Below are positions 21,619 to 33,600 of a DNA stretch of 54,773 nucleotides, piece by piece (within the stretch, counting starts at the first letter, position 1; each line of letters begins with the position of its first letter). The notes beneath the pieces were generated by a model. The model saw nothing but the letters and a program-made list of their open reading frames with translations, did no database searches and was not told where the DNA came from. The position numbers were made by a program, and so were the translations under genes. Origin of the DNA: Branchiostoma floridae (taxonomy: Eukaryota > Chordata > Leptocardii > Amphioxiformes > Branchiostomatidae); assembly GCF_000003815.2 (NCBI RefSeq), contig NC_049982.1, forward strand, positions 4,535,210 through 4,589,982, in the 5' to 3' direction.

Positions 21619-22200
21619 GCAGGACACCTTGCGGACTCTCTACATCTATATAAGACACATTTTATTGAAGGAGTTTAAAAATACTTACTCTTTGTTTGAG
21701 GCTAGAAATATTCTGGTTGTAGCTATAGGTTTATCCCTTCTTTTGGAGAACACTTTTCCTTGGTGAGAGTACCCAGGACACCTTGAGGACTCTCCGCATG
21801 TTGGACACTTTGGTGAAGGAGTTTCAAGATACCGATATTAGCTCCATACTATCTCTTTGTTTGAGGCAAATAAATATCCTGGTTGTAGGTTTATTCCTTC
21901 TTTTGAAGCACACTTTTCTTTGGTAAGAGTAGCCAGGACACCTTGAGAACGCTCCATACCCAAGACACTTTAATGAAGACGACACCAGGATAAGCTCTGT
22001 ACTATCTCTCTGTTTGTAGCCAGGACACCCAGAGAGTTCTCCACATCTAAGACACTCTTCTTTAGTGAAGGAGTTTCAAGACACCAATATTAGCTCCATA
22101 CTATCTCTGTTTGAGGCTAGAAATGTCCTGGTTGTAGGTTTGTTCCTTCCTTATAGGAGCACACTTTTCATTGTTTAGAGTAGCCAGGACACCTGTTAAG
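21614..22200 (+). repeat. 3'UTR tandem repeat starting at the MSH4 stop codon
   Basis: The segment beginning around the stop (GTAAGCAGGACACCTTG) recurs with GTA-CCAGGACACC starts near 21768, 21928, 22015 and 22181. Full units are ~150-165 bp and contain GAAGGAGTTT, CTCTTTGTTTGAGGC and CTGGTTGTAGGTTTA; the third unit is shortened. A candidate poly(A) signal AATAAA lies near 21868. Confidence 0.8.
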
Positions 22201-22334
22201 TACTGCAACAGTAAAAAGTGCCCAAGAAGACCACTCAGAGGACTGATAAAATCTGGTCTTCTTCTTGAGAGTAGTGATCATCAGGAAAGGACTGAATTGG
22301 GTCGATAGTAGTATAAATAGAAGTGTAATGGGTA

Positions 22335-22578
22335 AAGGTGCGCTCCCACCGCACTTGTGACAAGCTTGCGTCACTGCGGGGTTCGAAAAATACTTTATGA
22401 ATTTCAGAGATAAAGAACGAATTTTCTTTCTGTGTATTTTGTCGTCTTTTAAATCATACTTTTATGTATTACACAATATCTAAATTATAAAATATCGGAG
22501 AGAATAACAAAACATTAACACAGTGAACAAACTCCGCAGTGACGCAAGCTTGACACAAGTGCGGTAGGAGCGCACCTT
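22335..22578. mobile_element. MITE, ~45-bp inverted ends, TA target site
   Basis: Ends AAGGTGCGCTCCCACCGCAC and its near-perfect inverse (GTGCGGTAGGAGCGCACCTT), continuing through CAAGCTTGCGTCACTGCGG. It is flanked by TA on both sides, as for Tc1/mariner-type elements. No open frame; lies between MSH4 and C2CD5. Confidence 0.85.
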
Positions 22579-24045
22579 TAGTCTCCATAGTAGAATACAT
22601 GGCAGTTCTATGCTGTTTGTTTCTTGATAAGTGCAACAGGACCATTGCCAAGCACAGGTTCATACAACATTTACAGTTGGAAAAGGTTGAAGAAAGATCA
22701 CTATATGTGACAATGATGGTTTACAATGTTAAAGATGTAAAAACATATTGCAACTCATCATTTTTGTGTTAAAAATTTAAAGGACAGAAATGATCAATAT
22801 TGAACCCATTCCTTTCAACATGGAACCAAGAAGACACAAATACCAGAATAGAAAAGTTGACAATGTTAGTTTTATTCAGTTAATGTACACGTTACACACT
22901 TTCTTTAGTTTCCTCTGCAATATACATGCATACATGTATTGTATGTACAGTATTGTGCAAAACATCTGAATAGCCTTTGTCTGTTTAATTTGCGTGACTT
23001 CATGATGTTCCATTTCATACATACAAAGTATATTATAATATAGATATCTTACAAATTTTCTATCTTCTTTAACATCATAAACATTTTATTTTCTTCAGAA
23101 GAGCAAGGTAATGCCTGTTACAATGTTTTGATTTCCTTAGGACATATGAGACCAAGCTCATGATTTTTGTAGTGGACTTCAAGAGACGAGCTTCATTCTG
23201 ACCTTGAAGAAATTTAGTATATATACACAAGAGATATTTGTGACAGGTTTTGTGGTTGAGTCACTTGAGTAAGAAACATTCATGACAAAAAGGACCTTGC
23301 AGAGCCTTGGACAATCCACTTATAATGAATGGATCACATATATAAAGACAAAAGGCTAGACTATCAAAAATTCAGTAGAATTTGAATGGATTGAAATCAG
23401 ACATTGAATATTATTTGACTCTTTGACCTGGCTATGTGTTGATAAACTGGACAGTGAGTGTGTGTGTCACTGTGAGTGCTGCAACGTCTTTTGCATCAGG
23501 GCCAGGGTTGTAGCCAGCCTGAAATCATTTCCGTCCCCTCAATTTTGAATCCCAAGGCACGAGAAGTTGCAATGCTTCTAAGGTGGTTCGGGTACATGCA
23601 CCCCCTGAAAATTTTGAAATCTAGACCCTCTGAAACAATGTTTCCTGCATTTTGAGGTGTACATTTTGCTGGTAGACTAAGCTGCTCAATGGCATCTGTT
23701 TTGGTGAAAAATTACACAAGGGAGACAGTTTTTCGTATTATATCTTTTCATATCGATTTTTGTCCGTCACAGAGGACGGAATGGTCAAATATTTTTTCCG
23801 TCCCCAACTGCAAAATTCTGTCAAAGGACGGAAGGACGGGTGCTGGTTACAACCCTGATCAGGGCTGTCTCTAGCTTTGAACTCATTGTTTGAGAGCCCA
23901 TTTTGCTGATTTTTGTTGTTAAATACAGGTACTAACTTACATTTCCATCAGTTTGATATCATGAAGTTCAGATTTTGGGATGAGTGGAGTGACATTTTTA
24001 TCCGTCCAACCAAGCAAATTTCTGTCCCTGTTTTGCAAAAAGACA
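22579..24045. other. Intergenic, between convergent MSH4 and C2CD5
   Basis: AT-rich sequence with no recognisable gene. Around 23520-23870 there is repeat-like text with TCCGTCC and GGACGGAA motifs in both orientations, which suggests a degraded element but gives no clear termini. Confidence 0.4.
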
Positions 24046-24125
24046 GATAATCGGAAGTTAAGCAACATGCAGTTCGGTTAGTACTTGGATGGGAGGCCAC
24101 CAAGGAAGACGGGATGCTTCTGGCC
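24046..24125 (+). pseudogene. 5S rRNA-derived fragment (5S pseudogene or 5S-type SINE)
   Basis: GGAAGTTAAGCAACATGC, GGTTAGTACTTGGATGGGAG and GGGATGCTTCTGGCC match in order the 3' two-thirds of animal 5S rRNA (GAAGCTAAGCAG..., GGTTAGTACTTGGATGGGAG, GGGTGCTGTAGGC). It covers the internal control region, so Pol III elements may persist. The 5' third is absent and several changes break the stems, so it is not a functional 5S gene. Confidence 0.8.
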
Positions 24126-24406
24126 AATCAAGAATTCACGAATATGTCTTTTGGAAGGGAAGTAAAACGGGAGTCCCGTGTTCGAGGAGGTGTCTCGAGT
24201 ACGTAATCAGTCTCATTACTAAAAAAACTGGGGTACCTACTGGCTGCAAATAATGCACCAGATGTATTGACCACATGTACACTATCTACATATTACAACC
24301 ACAGACTGAGTCACTGTTGTTGCTAAATCAAGCTTACAACGATATGAGCCACCCTGAAATAACAACTGTTACTATCCGAATGAAAGCTGTGTTGGTTGAT
24401 TCCATA

Positions 24407-24616
24407 TTGAAAAATGTTTAAACTTTGTTCCAACACTAAAAGAAACTCACCATGAATTTTCGGCCGAAAACTCTGACCTTCTTGAGATGAAAAATGACTC
24501 GGACGACTTCCGGATTAGTGCAGCTAGTCATTTCATCTGAAGAAGGTCGGCGTGTTCGGCCGAAAATTTATGGTGAGTTTCTTTTAGTGTTGGAACAAAG
24601 TTTAAACATTTTTCAA
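24407..24616. mobile_element. Palindromic MITE at the C2CD5 3' end
   Basis: About 60-bp inverted arms: TTGAAAAATGTTTAAACTTT and its inverse at the right end, continuing through GTTCCAACACTAAAAG and CGGCCGAAAA. It lies just downstream of the C2CD5 stop codon, probably in its 3'UTR. Confidence 0.85.
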
Positions 24617-24669
24617 TAAACAACCGTTACTATCTATATACGTGACAACAACCACAGACCGAGTCACTG

Positions 24670-27600
24670 TCACAAGTCTGTCATGAGTGGGACTTTCCTC
24701 TTTGCCTCCTTCGGGCTGAATCTTGCGATGGGCGACTTGTCCGCCAAGACTGCCAGCGGGAAGGGGACGGACACCGGCATGACCTGGTCTCCGTAGTACA
24801 CGACACACGCAGCATCGCCGCTCACATTCAACAGGCACTGGCCCTGGGGGTGGACAAGACAGACAACATGATCAAATCTAATTTCCCGCTATGTTTTTAT
24901 CTACCAAGCCTGTATAAACAATGTAGCATTAGACAAGCAGCAGCCCCGGTAAGGCTTAGGTCCCATCAGGGATGTAGCCCGAGCCGGGCTCCGAAGCCAC
25001 AAATTTGTCCCGCTGGACTGCCGGATATCGGGGGTACCCCTCCATGGTGTTCCCCACGGGTAGGTGATGTCTATTTGTTACTGGGTTCGTTCTGAAGCCG
25101 GACTGAAATTCGGCCCTAAAAAATAACCCGCAGAATGTCCCACTGGGCCATGCCTGAAAGGGCCAAAGAAAAAAGCCAAAGAACTGCCCGGCGGGTCCCC
25201 TATTTTCCATTTGGACCTAAGCCTAAGTCACACATACATGCAAATCAGTATGCAATCCACATTTTCAAGCTGACATGGGTCTGGCTCAGTATTCTATGCA
25301 TGGGGAAGAGTGACTTTCTGTTTGGTCACTATATAAAATCATGGTAAAATTCATAAACCTCATTCTTGCAAAATCCCTACCATACTGCAGCTTTCATGAC
25401 AGTGATTTTGCAAGAATGGAAGGTGACTGACAGTCACCGAAACGTCAGTTTTGAAAGCCATTTTACTGGGGTTTCTTTTACTGTGCAATGCAATGTTCGG
25501 ACAGCCTCTGTGTTAGTACTGTCACCAAGCAGCAAGACCTTTGAATATGTATATCAGTACCAGTACACCAACATAATGCAAGATTAAGGGTTTCCAGAGA
25601 AGTCCTCTTTATCACATCAATTCAATTGCCAATGGTTAAAAGGCCAGGTCAAATTTGGACAGTAGTTGTTAATCGTAAGCCTGTTGCAGAGTCCAACCCA
25701 AACACCGGTGGAGGATTGTTTCTTATTAGCTTGAATGCTTACTGTGAGGTCTACCCATGGTGCGCCACACTAGCGGCGTCGCCATTTACATTCAGTAGAC
25801 ACTGCAGCTGTGGGGGGGAAAGACATGTTAAAGTTTATGTGGCACGTACATGTATACCATTGTGTTCATTACATCTGCATGGTCATGGTTTTCATCCAGC
25901 CCATCGATCTATTTTACAGTGACCCCACTTGCATACTATCTACAAATGTATCAAACTTCTTTACAGCTCCATAGTTTGATCCAGCAGCTTCATTCAAACC
26001 TACTTTTGATACCCACAAAACGGTGCATGTCATTTTCACCAGTGAGAGCAGATGTGCAGCAAAAACTATCATATCCACGCCATGCTTTGATTTTTCCTGT
26101 TACCACTGTTCCACAAAATCATTAAGCTGCCAAAATTTCTTTCCATTGTAATAATCTAAATTCAGCAATAATACTGTTAGTAACAATACTTCAGAATTGT
26201 TTCAAACATTTAAATCATTAAACTTAAAACAATGCAAAAAGGCCTTTTCTCTCCTACATTTTGTACATCGTACATGTAAAGCGAATTTAAGTCCCTGTGA
26301 AAATGAATTCAAAGTATTTCATGGCTTTGTAGAGCTAGATCCTCAAAGACTAATCTCCAAGCAGATCCTACGGTAGCATAAGATAGAGAAAGCTGGCAGA
26401 GGAGTGAAGCCGGCTTAGGAGTGTGTTTCGCTACCGGGCAAATGGACACCTCTTGGCTGGCTACACTCCTTGGCCAGTTGGGTACTATCTTATGCCATTG
26501 TAGGATCTGCTTGGAGATTACTCAAATACTTCATTGTTCTTATTTGCGACACAGCTGGTTCCTGTGGGAGCTAAGTACACAAGAAGACCACCTGCCTGGT
26601 ACTACAGATTTTTTCAATATGTTACTATGAACCTTACACACTGCAAGAAAAGTGTCCCCGCCTAGGTGTAATGGAAATCTATGTTTCTGAGCTAGGGCGA
26701 AGAGATGCTGTTACAGTTACAATCGTGTAACCCATAACCTTGAGTGGCCTTCAGGCCTTGTTACGTGGTGACCATTAAGTAAAGAAAAAAGAAAAAAAAG
26801 TCCCTACAAAAATAAAAGTATTTCAAGGCCTGGCAAACGTCTTAATTTTTCTTATCTAGGGTGGCTCAAGTACTTAAGACAATTGTTTCAACAGTCTAAA
26901 CACTGCAAGAAAACTCTATACCTTTCTGTGTATACGTACATGTAAAGTGAATTTAAGTCCCTGGGAACATGGGAACATAAATAAAAGCCTTGTAGAGCTG
27001 CTTCCTTCTTTATCTTTCTTATTTGCAACCCACCTGGTTCCTGTGTGGGCTGTCCAGAAGGACCACCTGGCTGACGGTGTACGACAGCAGAGCGTTGCCC
27101 CCTAGCGCCGAGACGTGGGCCCGTAGGATAGCTTGCACCTCCAAGAGGAACTTGTGCACCACTCCGTTCATGCCGCCATGCTGGAAATAATAGAAGAAGA
27201 CATGAAATATTTCTTACTCCTGTAGCGCCATATGTCCTTAGAACTGACATGTAGGCTTACAGGACGGATGCATCTCCAGCAAAAACTTGTGCACCACTCC
27301 ATTCATATACCATCATGCTGGAAATATTACGGGGCAGGAAGGGACAATCAGTACATTTCATTACCTACATTTCATTTAGTAGTAGAATGTAGTTTGCATA
27401 GAGAAGAGAGAAATGAACTGTATAGTCTTGTACACAATCTATTTCCCTATTTCATACAAATTCATATTCCTGATGAAACTAGACAAACTAATGATCATAA
27501 AACATATGTTATTTTATCTCCAACTTTTTTTTTATTTGTACGCTCGTATCATTTTTTTGGTTCCCAGAGGATGTCATCCATATACTCAAATCAACATGAC

Positions 27601-30600
27601 CTAAATGAATAAAAAGAAGCACACCTCTCAGACTGAGGTGCTCTCTTTGATAAAGAACATGTTGACATGCCCGAGGTAGCGCTCCACAAGACCAGGTGTA
27701 TACTATACCTCACCTCACCTCACCTATCCGTTGACCTCCTAGAGGATACAATTGTTACCACAAAATGTACAATAAACAAAAAGATACACACCTCTCGGAC
27801 TGACGTACTCTCTCGGATGAAGAACATGTTGACGTGCCCGAGGTAGCGCTCCACGCGGCCGCCGGGCACGTACGACAGCGGACTCAGCTGGATCCCGTGG
27901 GGCGTGAGCTGGGAACGCCCCTCCTGCTTGTAGGTCCGCGGCCCTGCAGGGACACCACAAACCGTCAGGACGGACAGAAGGGGAGAGTCAAGAAAGGAGG
28001 AGGGAGAATGCCCAGGGGGACACATTTCTACAAGATACAGAAGAAAACGATAAGAATGACTGGGAGATGAGAAATGATGAAGATGCAAAGTGACTAGACT
28101 GAAAGAAAACAAAAAAAATAGAAAATCATATAATCAAATCAAACAAAAACTGAAAGCAACGATAACAGGACAGAAAAGCAGAGTAAGTCATACAATTGAA
28201 ATTTGAAGCAAAGAAAAAACACTGTAGGGAAATACAAGTGAAAGGGATGCTAGCTGGACACAAGGTTTAAAAGTTTATTTTTCTTTTGTTTTTCTGATTT
28301 GCTACATCCAACTTTGAAGATGTAGATTAGCAGCAACAAAAGGCGCAATTTGCTTTACATTTTTCTAAAGTTATCCCTGTTATAAAATCATCAGGTATGT
28401 GCTGTGCAGGTTGGGGGGAGGGGGGGGGTTTCATTACCTGGTATGTGCTGTGTAGGGGTGAGTTTGGTGGGGGTGCTAGACTGGGGGGTCTCACCTGGCA
28501 TGTGCTGTGTAGGAGTGAGTTTGGTGGGGGTGCTGGACTGGGGGGGGGGGGTCTCACCTGGTATGTGCTGTGTAGGAGTGAGTTTGGTGGGGGTGCTGGA
28601 TTTGGGGGGGGGGGTCTCACCTGGTATGTGCTGTGTAGGGGTGAGTTTGGTGGGGGTGCTGGACTGGGGGGTTGACTCTGGATCTCCGTCCATCACAAAC
28701 ATCATGTCTTCACGGTCACTCTCACTGGACTCTGAACAAAACAAACAAACAAACAAACAACAGATGAATATATATAAACAAGATATGATGCATCAACATT
28801 CATTGATCACATGATGGTGTGACTGATTGGGTAGGTAAGGCATCACACATACAACAAACCAGCCTTATTGAGCCTAGCATTGCAACAGGCAAACAAGCCA
28901 TTTGGTCATCTGACTTGCCTCAATTTAAATAGTAGGGGGTTGAGACAAGAAGATTTTCAAGAGGAGTAAATTCAAGTACAAAATGTATATCATGAATGCA
29001 TGAAGAAAGGGAGAATGAAAAAAAATGATACGTTGATGAAAAAGAGCAAAACTTATTATGAAATGAAGTAACACACGAAAGCAAAACAGCAAAAGTTACA
29101 AGTTCTTGTATTTTTTCCATCTTTTCAAGCATTGAAAAGACCAGATTGTCAAAGACACTGAAAGATACATTCATTGTAGCAATGGCAAAAATTAAGAGTC
29201 GTCTCCTGAAATATTGATTGTTCTACACTACAACATTTGATGTCTTTTATGATGGCTATTTAGCAAACTAGAAAGGCCGACATTTGCTTGAGAGCAAATA
29301 CAGCATATTTCAGCCATCTCCCTCATGCAACAATAGGCCTTGAGGTCGTTGACCCCTTAGGCCATTGGAAAATGACCCAAAAATTTCCCAAATATATCAT
29401 TTTAAAGTGTTCCATGCCAAAAATTATACATGGGTCATTTGAATAAATATCTAGAGCACCCCTTTACCAAATTTCGGGTCATTTGGTTGTAAAACGAGGG
29501 AACAGGAGCCAAAAATGTCCAATTTTTGTCAAAAAATGGCCATAAAATCGCAATATTAAGCATTATGTTGTACTGTATGGAAAAACTGTTATTGATTTCA
29601 TGTGCACATAATTGAAGGGCACTTTTATACCAAATTTCAGGTCATTTGGTTGTAAAACGAGGGTACAGGAGGCAAAAATGTGCTTTTTTTGTCAAAAAAT
29701 GGCCAAAAATTGCAAAATTAAGCATTTTGTTGTACCATACATTGTATGCCAAAAGTGTTATTAAATCTGGGTGGGCATATGATCAGGGCACCTTTGTACC
29801 AAATTTCATGTCATTCGGCTGTAATACCAGGGTACAGGAGCCCAAAATATACATAAAAATTGACAAAAACCTCAATAAAATCATTTTAAAGGCAGATATG
29901 AAAAAAATGAAAAAAAACACCCGAGGGTATTGGCCCACTTTACCCTTGTGCCAAATTTCAAGTCAATTGGTTCAGGAACAACGGAGATATCGTGTTCCAA
30001 AGATTTGACAGGAGAAAGAAACATTACGAATACAATATATTTCACCATACCTATGGTAAGCCTGAAATATAATCATGACATAAGTACATGTGAATGAAAA
30101 GATTGAAAAGAAAAGCAGTGATTGGTTGCATTCATCTACATGTACAAGTATACCCCTGGTCTTTTTTAACATTTCATTTGACAAGCTTTTTTTGCAGGCT
30201 TAAGCTTCAGCTAGCAGGATGCATGACATGTGATGGCACTAGACCTGGGAATCTGTCAATGTCTTGTTTTTCACTGGTTTCCTGGATGTTACTGTCCTCT
30301 GGTGAACAACATGAAGGAGATGGAACACAAGAGAAAACACAACAACAAAATACAATGTATTTATGTGATTGCTACACAATTAATTGCAAGGTATGCCAAA
30401 ATAGCTCAAGCAACTGGCTATGATTTAGGAAACAGTCAGACGTTTCAGATAACATCCTTTATCTTTCATCAGTGACACTGAAGGGATATTGTCGGACAGT
30501 AGGTTTCATATCCTGTTACTGTATGAATTGATAATTGCAAATGAGATGAAAACAGTTTGTTTAGTAGTCCAATAGGAAACAAAAGCAAGACAAGATGAAG

Positions 30601-33600
30601 TTGATACACACCAGTTACTTTCGTCCTGTTGCTTACAAGTCATTGAAAAGAATATTTTTCTTTAAATACCCGCATGTGGCTGTGGAGCAAGATCCATGAT
30701 ATGTTGATGACGGTTAGCTATAGACAGCCATTTTATTAACATCAAATCTAAAACAAATCTAGCCACAGGATAGAATCAGACAGAATCAACTTATCCTTCA
30801 TTCTCTTGCCATGATGAAAAATAGTGGATGCTGTATGAAACACCTGTTACAGTGGAATTCAAGCACCACCAACTGACCAGGCTAACTGGTCTGGAACTTT
30901 TGGCTTAGTAGATAAGCAGCATTCGTTCGTGAACTGACAGGCCCAGGTCTGATTCCCATGAGCCAGGAAACTGTTTTTACTCGCCTCTAGTTTTTCACTG
31001 TTTAACACACCCAGTGGATCAAGACCAGGCCTTGGTGGTGAGAGCGCCAAATCCTAACCACTGAGACCCCATTGTTGCACACCTGACTCTTAAGTGAGCT
31101 ATATCCATATTTTCTAAAATATACTATTACTCCCTTAATTGGTGTGAAGAACATACTCTGCATAATAGTCCACCAAAACTAACAACAACAGCCACCATGC
31201 AGAAGTGGCAAAATAGGGAGGAATTACTGTGGGAGGGTAACTCAAGTGGCACAAATAAGTCCACCTACAGTCTACAGTCATCCTCTTTAAGTCCCAGGTT
31301 TGCAATCCATGTTTTCATGTTTTCTAAAGTTTGCAAAAATTTTATTCTAGTTCATGTTTTCTAAAGATAAAACTTTTAAAGCAGAGAAGGCATGTTACTG
31401 ACTCTGTCTCCTCCTGGTGTGAGGTGGGGCCTCGCTGCCGGACGGCGGACTCTCCTGCAGACCCACGGCAGCAGCTGTCACTGTTACCTAGGCAACGGGG
31501 TAGAAAATATTGAAGACAACAATTGATGACAGTGACTTTTAGAATTAATGACAGTGTCTTATCCAAGGAAGCAAGCTCAGTCTCAATTGATAAGGGTGTT
31601 TGTAAGGCAAGGCAACCAGCATAGTGTAAGGCACTGGATCAAAAACATGTCTGCATTTGACTTTGTCTGCTGGAATCACCTGACATATCTTCTGAAAAAG
31701 ACAGGCTCCTGATATTACTGGAAATAGTAGATATTGGCTAAACACATTCAAGAGGAGTTGGCCAGCCCAACATATGTCCTCTGGTGTCCAGCTCCTCTGG
31801 TGTCTTATCTGTGATTTGGGCCAATTTCTACTATTTCCAGCAACATGTGGAGAGCAGGTAGAAGCTACATGTAGCTATAAAAGTGTTAAAGATAAATACT
31901 CTCTGCTACCCACTAAGATGACTGGTGCAATGGCCGAGTGGGTAGAGACTGTTTGCCTTGCATTCTGTAGGTCGTAAGTTCGATTTCCAGCCGAGTCATA
32001 CCAAAAAATGGTACATGCTGCTTTCTCTGCTCAGCACTCAGCATGATTAAAATTGGGGACAGAGACAGTATAGAAGTTGAACACACACTACTACCAGTGG
32101 ACTAGCCCCCTGCTGTAGTGATTGCACAAAGTTGTGTGTTCCAGGCCTACTGAAACAGAGATGGGCACCACCCTATGCGCCATTACATGTAGGCGTGGGA
32201 AGGACATTGACTGACCCACTAACATAGTATTATTACTAACTTTAAAAGCAGACTGACTGACCTGCATTTCGTTGTCCTCTGGGATCGCGACGTTGAAGCG
32301 TACATCTGACAGACAGCAGGGCACCATCATACGCAGCTTGAAGTAGAGGGTCTGAAAGGAGCAGAGATTTCACTTGAAGGTTCAGTCATACAAGCGTATA
32401 ATATCAAGTCATATAAATTGGTCTGTATTGACATTTTCTCTTAGAGGCGGCATGGATGCATGGATGCATGCATGGATCGGTCAATTTAACCAAACTCTTC
32501 TTATAGCCATTCTATACGCACGATTACGCAATCAGCTAGCGTGGCCGAGCGGTCTACGCGCTGGGTGGATATAGCGATTTGCTTTTGCAGCTGTGGATCG
32601 TGGGTTCGAACCCCACTTGTAACAATTTTTTTCTTTGTTAGACAAATCTCATGTAATGTTTTTTTAATAGAAGACAGACCAATTCAGTAATTCGATGTTT
32701 AAAAACTCTTTTTTCATGTGATTTTGTTTAACATCCAGGCTTTTTCCAAAATACGCACCGGCCAGCTTTTTTCAGAAGCTTTCTTGTTTTGTCATGATCA
32801 TATGTTCACACTTTAAGCACCTCATATTCATCTCAATCGTTTCAATTATAGGTATGTGTGCTGGACTGTACTGTGCATATGCCTGCAAACCTAAAGCTCA
32901 GTGTCACTGTCGAAAGATGGTAGATGCTATTTGAAACGTCTGACCGTTTCCAAAATCAAAGCCATTTGATTGAGTAATTGCTTTTTGCCATATCTCCCTA
33001 CCCCTGCTTGATTACACATTCCTGTCTCTATGCCTTTTTCCCACATTCATAACAGAAGTTTGCTTCAAGAAGTCAAAGTGATATCAATACAGGATAGGAT
33101 CACCGGAATCAGAATGTCAAATAAATTTGGTTGCATGGAAGTATTTTTCCTCTGTCTTTTTTGGCAAAGAGCAAACATATATACTCATATACATACAAGT
33201 ATACTTGAATGTAAGTTCCTCTGTGATGGTAGTCAACAATATGTTACAATTTTAAGACCATATATCCGTGCACAAAATAAAGCTCTATTACCAACAAGCA
33301 TTCGATCAGTCCTCTGATCCTTCTTAAGTTGAATTGAAATGACCCAAAACCTAATATCACACATCCAAAACGGAAGTGTGACGTCAGCAAAGGGTCAAAG
33401 GTGCTTACAATACAAGTATGTAATACCCACCTTAAGGATGTTGTCAAAGATGTTGGTGAGGTATCTGCTGTGCTGGGCCAAGGCCTGGGAGTCACTGTAG
33501 GTCATCACTGTGGTGAACGTCTGGGAAATACAAAATTCACATCTTTGTTTTTACAAGCACACATAAAAGTACACACAGAGAGGCTAAAAACTTACAGCTG

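Noticed and set aside
31399-31487. GTAACA as the donor of C2CD5 exon 31403-31487
   Set aside because: It breaks the phase with the next exon; the GTCAGT donor four bases upstream restores phase and matches the donor type used at the preceding exon.
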